Source: Bacteroidales bacterium
GTDB taxonomy: Bacteria > Bacteroidota > Bacteroidia > Bacteroidales > M50B96
Assembly: GCA_021740905.1 (NCBI GenBank)
Contig: JAIOYV010000018.1
Coordinates: 1 to 64,000 of the forward strand
Reading direction: 5' to 3'
DNA length: 64,000 nt
Shown: in pieces, positions 61,011 through 64,000 of the stretch
How the letters are laid out: each line of letters opens with the position of its first letter
Position numbering within the stretch: the stretch's first letter is position 1
Notes under the pieces: model-generated
Told to the model about the DNA's origin: nothing
The model's database searches: none
What the model saw: the letters and a program-made list of their open reading frames with translations, nothing else
Made by a program: the position numbers and the translations under genes

Positions 61011-63356
61011 ATGAGATTATTGAGAGCGATATTTTTTCTGATCACCTCAATGCTGCTTCCTGTGATTTCTTTTGAAGCAGAGATTGAAGGCTGGGTGTAT
61101 AGCTCAACCACGCGTGAACCGGTCGCTTCAGCCAATGTGGTAATTGAAGGGATTGAAGTCGGAACCATTACCGATTCAAACGGTTTTTTTATGCTGAGGA
61201 CCGAAACCGTTGGCAGGCAAAAAATTTCTTTCAGACATATTGCGTATCGCATTGAATCCTACCAAATAGTACTGGATGAAAAGGATATAAGGAAATTGTA
61301 TGTCTATCTTGAACCGGTCTCGGTGAATATTGATGAAGTTACTGTGACTTCCACCCGCACTGAAAAAATACCCTTTAATAGTGCAGCGACCATCTATACC
61401 GTCTCATCTGCGAAAATCCGAAACGGGAATCTAACAAGAACAACTCCCGAATCGCTGAATGAGGTTCCGGGGGTGATGGTGCAAAAAACCTCTAACGGGC
61501 AAGGTTCGCCCTATATCAGAGGGTTTACGGGCTACCGTACCCTGTGCATGGTCGATGGCATTAGGCTGAATAACTCTGTCTTTCGTGACGGGCCAAACCA
61601 ATATTGGAATACCATCGACAATCTGTCAATCGGTAAAATGGAAATGATTAAAGGCCCAAACTCAGTTTTGTATGGCAGCGATGCCATTGGTGGGGCATTA
61701 AATGTGTTTACTGAAAATCCTGCCTGGTATGGAGATGGGTTTCAATGGAAGCGAAAAGTATATTACCGCTTTAGCAGCGCTGAGAATGCCCATGTTGCCA
61801 GAGGTGTGATTAACGGTAGTTTGAATGACCGTTTTGCATTCATTTTTGGATATTCCTACAAAAACTTTGGGGACGTGGTTGCAGGAGGAGCAACCGGAAC
61901 ACAGCCCAAAACTGGTTATGACGAGTGGGATGCTGATCTGAAAATGGAATACAAAATCAATGAGACCTGCAGACTAATAGGAGTTCATCAGAATGTGAGC
62001 CAGGATGATGTGTGGCGCACTCATAAAACGAATTATGGCATTAGTTGGGAAGGCACAACCATCGGAAATGAAAAAAAACGGGCACTTGACCAAGGACGGC
62101 AACTGAGCTATCTTCAATTTCAAAAAAGCGATCTTGGAGTTGTTGCTGACAAGCTAATAATAACCCTTTCGTATCAGGTACAATCTGAAGAACAGGATCG
62201 AATTAAGAAAGATGACAAGAGCGATATTTCCGGTTTTGATGTCAATACGCTCGGATCACTTATCCAAATGGATAAAAAAACCAAGTTGGGAAAATGGACC
62301 TGGGGATTGGAATATTATCGCGACCGCGTAAACTCGTATCTCCGAAAATACAAGGCTGATGGCTCCCTCGATAAAATTATGGCACAAGGTCCAATAGCCG
62401 ATGATTCGTTCTATTGTCTGACCGGATTATTTGCCCAAAACGATTTTAAAGTAACCGATCTTTTCGATGTGGTGATAGGAGCGAGGTACAATTACATTAA
62501 TCTTCATGCCGGAAAGCTTATCTATCCTTCATCAGAAGAAATTATCTCCTTGAATAAATACTGGCAGGCTTTTGTTGGGAGTGCAAGGTTGATGTATTTC
62601 TTTGGCCATCATAACAAACATCGCTTATATGGTGGAGTTTCACAGGGATTCCGGGCACCTAATTTATCCGACCTGTCCCGGTTTGATTCGGCCCGGAGCG
62701 ATGAATTTGAAATTGCAGCTCCCGATTTAAAACCGGAGAAATTTCTGTCCTACGAATTGGGCTATAAATCGCAGATTGAAAAATTAAACCTGTTGGTTTC
62801 CGGCTATTATACCGATATCGATGACATGATTGTCCGGACACCTACAGGCAATATGAACGAAGACGAAGAAAAAGAGATTACCAAGATGAATGCAAGCAAT
62901 GGCTTTGTATATGGTTTTGAAGCTGCCTTTGATTGGAGTTTTTCAGACTTCAAAGCCTGGGGAAATTTAGGATGGATGGATGGAGAAATTGAATCCTATA
63001 TTACTTCGGAACCTGTCAAAGAAATAGAGCCTTTGTCGCGTATGATGCCACTATGCACCCAGTATGGTTTGCGTTATCAGCCCAAATCAAAAAATTTCTG
63101 GGTAGAAGGTTTTGTTGTTTCTGCTGCCAAGCAAAACAAATTGGCTTATTCAGATACCCAGGATACACAACGCATACCACCTGGAGGAACACCCAGATAT
63201 ACCGTATGCAATTTACGTGCAGGCCTGACATTTATTCAAGTCTTAAACCTAAGCATATCATTCGAAAACATTGCGAATAAAAATTACAGAATACACGGTT
63301 CAGGTCTAAATAATCCCGGAAGGAATTTAGTCGTTGGGGTATGTTTGGAATTTTAG
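61011..63356 (+). CDS. TonB-dependent outer-membrane receptor
   Basis: 781 residues from MRLLRAIFFLITSMLLP, which gives a signal peptide; the frame is open 29 codons further upstream across a repeat, without family similarity. A CarboxypepD_reg-like domain (about 25-110) precedes the TonB plug (PESLNEVPGVMVQ, YIRGFTGYRTLCMVDGIRLN, KGPNSVLYGSDAIGGALNVFT), then a 22-strand-type barrel ending LVVGVCLEF. It would import an iron chelate, heme or cobalamin, but the ligand is not evident. The gene is alone. The heme-rich operon 50 kb away makes heme or iron uptake conceivable, but nothing in this sequence shows it. Confidence 0.88.
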   Translation: MRLLRAIFFLITSMLLPVISFEAEIEGWVYSSTTREPVASANVVIEGIEVGTITDSNGFFMLRTETVGRQKISFRHIAYRIESYQIVLDEKDIRKLYVYLEPVSVNIDEVTVTSTRTEKIPFNSAATIYTVSSAKIRNGNLTRTTPESLNEVPGVMVQKTSNGQGSPYIRGFTGYRTLCMVDGIRLNNSVFRDGPNQYWNTIDNLSIGKMEMIKGPNSVLYGSDAIGGALNVFTENPAWYGDGFQWKRKVYYRFSSAENAHVARGVINGSLNDRFAFIFGYSYKNFGDVVAGGATGTQPKTGYDEWDADLKMEYKINETCRLIGVHQNVSQDDVWRTHKTNYGISWEGTTIGNEKKRALDQGRQLSYLQFQKSDLGVVADKLIITLSYQVQSEEQDRIKKDDKSDISGFDVNTLGSLIQMDKKTKLGKWTWGLEYYRDRVNSYLRKYKADGSLDKIMAQGPIADDSFYCLTGLFAQNDFKVTDLFDVVIGARYNYINLHAGKLIYPSSEEIISLNKYWQAFVGSARLMYFFGHHNKHRLYGGVSQGFRAPNLSDLSRFDSARSDEFEIAAPDLKPEKFLSYELGYKSQIEKLNLLVSGYYTDIDDMIVRTPTGNMNEDEEKEITKMNASNGFVYGFEAAFDWSFSDFKAWGNLGWMDGEIESYITSEPVKEIEPLSRMMPLCTQYGLRYQPKSKNFWVEGFVVSAAKQNKLAYSDTQDTQRIPPGGTPRYTVCNLRAGLTFIQVLNLSISFENIANKNYRIHGSGLNNPGRNLVVGVCLEF

Positions 63357-63419
63357 TCAATAGTACTTTAATATAATTAATCATTGTCCTGGTATCATTC
63401 AAACAATTTCGATCTCCTC

Positions 63420-64000
63420 CTAAAATCTCTTTGTATGGGCATGGCAATAAGGTTCATGCCCGTTTTCTTTGTAATAATCCTGGTGATACGCTTCGGCTTT
63501 CCAGAATTCCGTGGCCGGCGAAACCTGAGTAACTACCTTGTAGCCTTTGCCTTTTAAAATGTCAATGAGTTCAAGTGTAACATTCTTTTGCTCCTCATTC
63601 GTATAGAAAATCTCCGAGCGGTATTGGTCGCCCCTGTCCGGCCCCTGCCGATTGAGCTGTGTTGGGTCGTGGATTTCGAAAAACAACATGGCCAATTTTC
63701 GAAAGGATATTTTTTGAGGATCGAAAACCACTCGCACTACTTCGGCATGTCCTGTGGTATGGTTGCAAACATCACGGTACGAAGGATTTTGGACTTTCCC
63801 TCCCATGTATCCCGCATCGGTTGAGATTACTCCGGCTTCTTGTTGCAGATAATATTCCACACCCCAGAAACACCCTCCGGCAAAATAAGCGGTGTCGGTT
63901 TTGGCTTCCACTTTTGTTCCTGCCGGGATAAATTCCAGCGAAATAGAGTTTACACAATGACGGGTGTTTTTCTCGGTAAAACCTTCGCCCGTAAACACAT
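63420..64000 (-). CDS. MsrB-MsrA fusion methionine sulfoxide reductase, 5' part missing
   Basis: The frame continues past the window edge, so the N-terminus is absent. Visible residues begin with FTGEGFTEKNTRHCVNSISLEFIP, the catalytic end of MsrB with its Cys in RHCVNS. A complete MsrA follows, with GCFWGVEYY (catalytic Cys) and CNHTTGHAEVV. MsrB reduces the R and MsrA the S form of methionine sulfoxide. The B-then-A order occurs in some bacteria. Bacteroidota versions are often secreted and lipid-anchored, but the start is not visible here. It is convergent with the TonB receptor. Confidence 0.85.
   Translation of the reverse strand, partial: VFTGEGFTEKNTRHCVNSISLEFIPAGTKVEAKTDTAYFAGGCFWGVEYYLQQEAGVISTDAGYMGGKVQNPSYRDVCNHTTGHAEVVRVVFDPQKISFRKLAMLFFEIHDPTQLNRQGPDRGDQYRSEIFYTNEEQKNVTLELIDILKGKGYKVVTQVSPATEFWKAEAYHQDYYKENGHEPYCHAHTKRF

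Noticed and set aside
61011-63356. Naming the TonB receptor a heme receptor because of the cytochrome operon
   Set aside because: The genes are about 50 kb apart and the receptor sequence shows no diagnostic heme-binding motif that I can recognise.
1-64000. tRNA or rRNA genes, or a replication origin
   Set aside because: No cloverleaf, conserved rRNA segment, DnaA boxes or skew feature was found by reading the sequence.

Overview
The window reads as chromosome of a Bacteroidota bacterium, most likely an environmental Bacteroidia lineage. Supporting signs are type IX secretion (T9SS) C-terminal sorting domains on several secreted proteins, a CarboxypepD_reg-type TonB-dependent receptor, promoters of the TTTG-N19-TAnnTTTG type, few Shine-Dalgarno sequences, and Bacteroidota-type families (YdjY, DUF6132, SUMF1-like, SprB-like repeats). 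I saw no rRNA, tRNA or CRISPR array.

Layout. (1) 1-3072, minus strand: a restriction-modification pair (putative m4C methyltransferase plus PmeII-like nuclease) beside a tyrosine recombinase. The pair is bounded by GTTATGC/GCATAAC ends and an attC-like hairpin, so it looks like a mobile cassette. (2) 3364-12805, minus strand: a six-gene operon of cytochrome b, NAD(P)H/FAD/Fe-S oxidoreductase, three multiheme c-type cytochromes with 20, 19 and 31 CxxCH motifs (70 in all), and an outer-membrane beta-barrel. It looks like an electron conduit from cytoplasm to cell surface. The 31-heme protein is the 19-heme protein plus four extra copies of a 73-residue, three-heme module. (3) 12915-16451, minus strand: a second restriction-modification system (controller, N6-adenine methyltransferase, PLD-type nuclease) next to an antitoxin whose toxin is cut to 19 codons. 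(4) 16704-25374, plus strand: PrkA kinase, YeaH (DUF444) and SpoVR, then a REP-associated Y1 transposase inside arrays of palindromic repeats, then a second divergent PrkA-like ATPase. (5) 25471-38522: secreted T9SS proteins, a SUMF1-like protein, a C39-like peptidase, flavodoxin, O-antigen ligase, a glycosyltransferase, an outer-membrane barrel, a YdjY protein and a toroid-repeat protein. (6) 39008-60916: one 7302-residue T9SS-secreted mosaic giant. (7) 61011-64000: a TonB-dependent receptor and the 3' part of an MsrB-MsrA fusion.

How it may work together. In region 2, the FAD/Fe-S protein would oxidise NAD(P)H at the inner membrane, pass electrons to cytochrome b, then through periplasmic heme chains to the outer-membrane barrel. 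Region 4 is the conserved PrkA/YeaH/SpoVR stress module. The YdjY and toroid genes lead directly into the giant gene, whose N-terminus also carries a toroid-like domain, so the three may form one surface system.

Intergenic DNA is rich in degenerate short repeats (GTTCTGAGTT type, an 11-bp AATGAC type, TGGAGTATTGGAGT type) and in palindromes. Functions come from motif recognition by eye, and all family assignments should be read that way.
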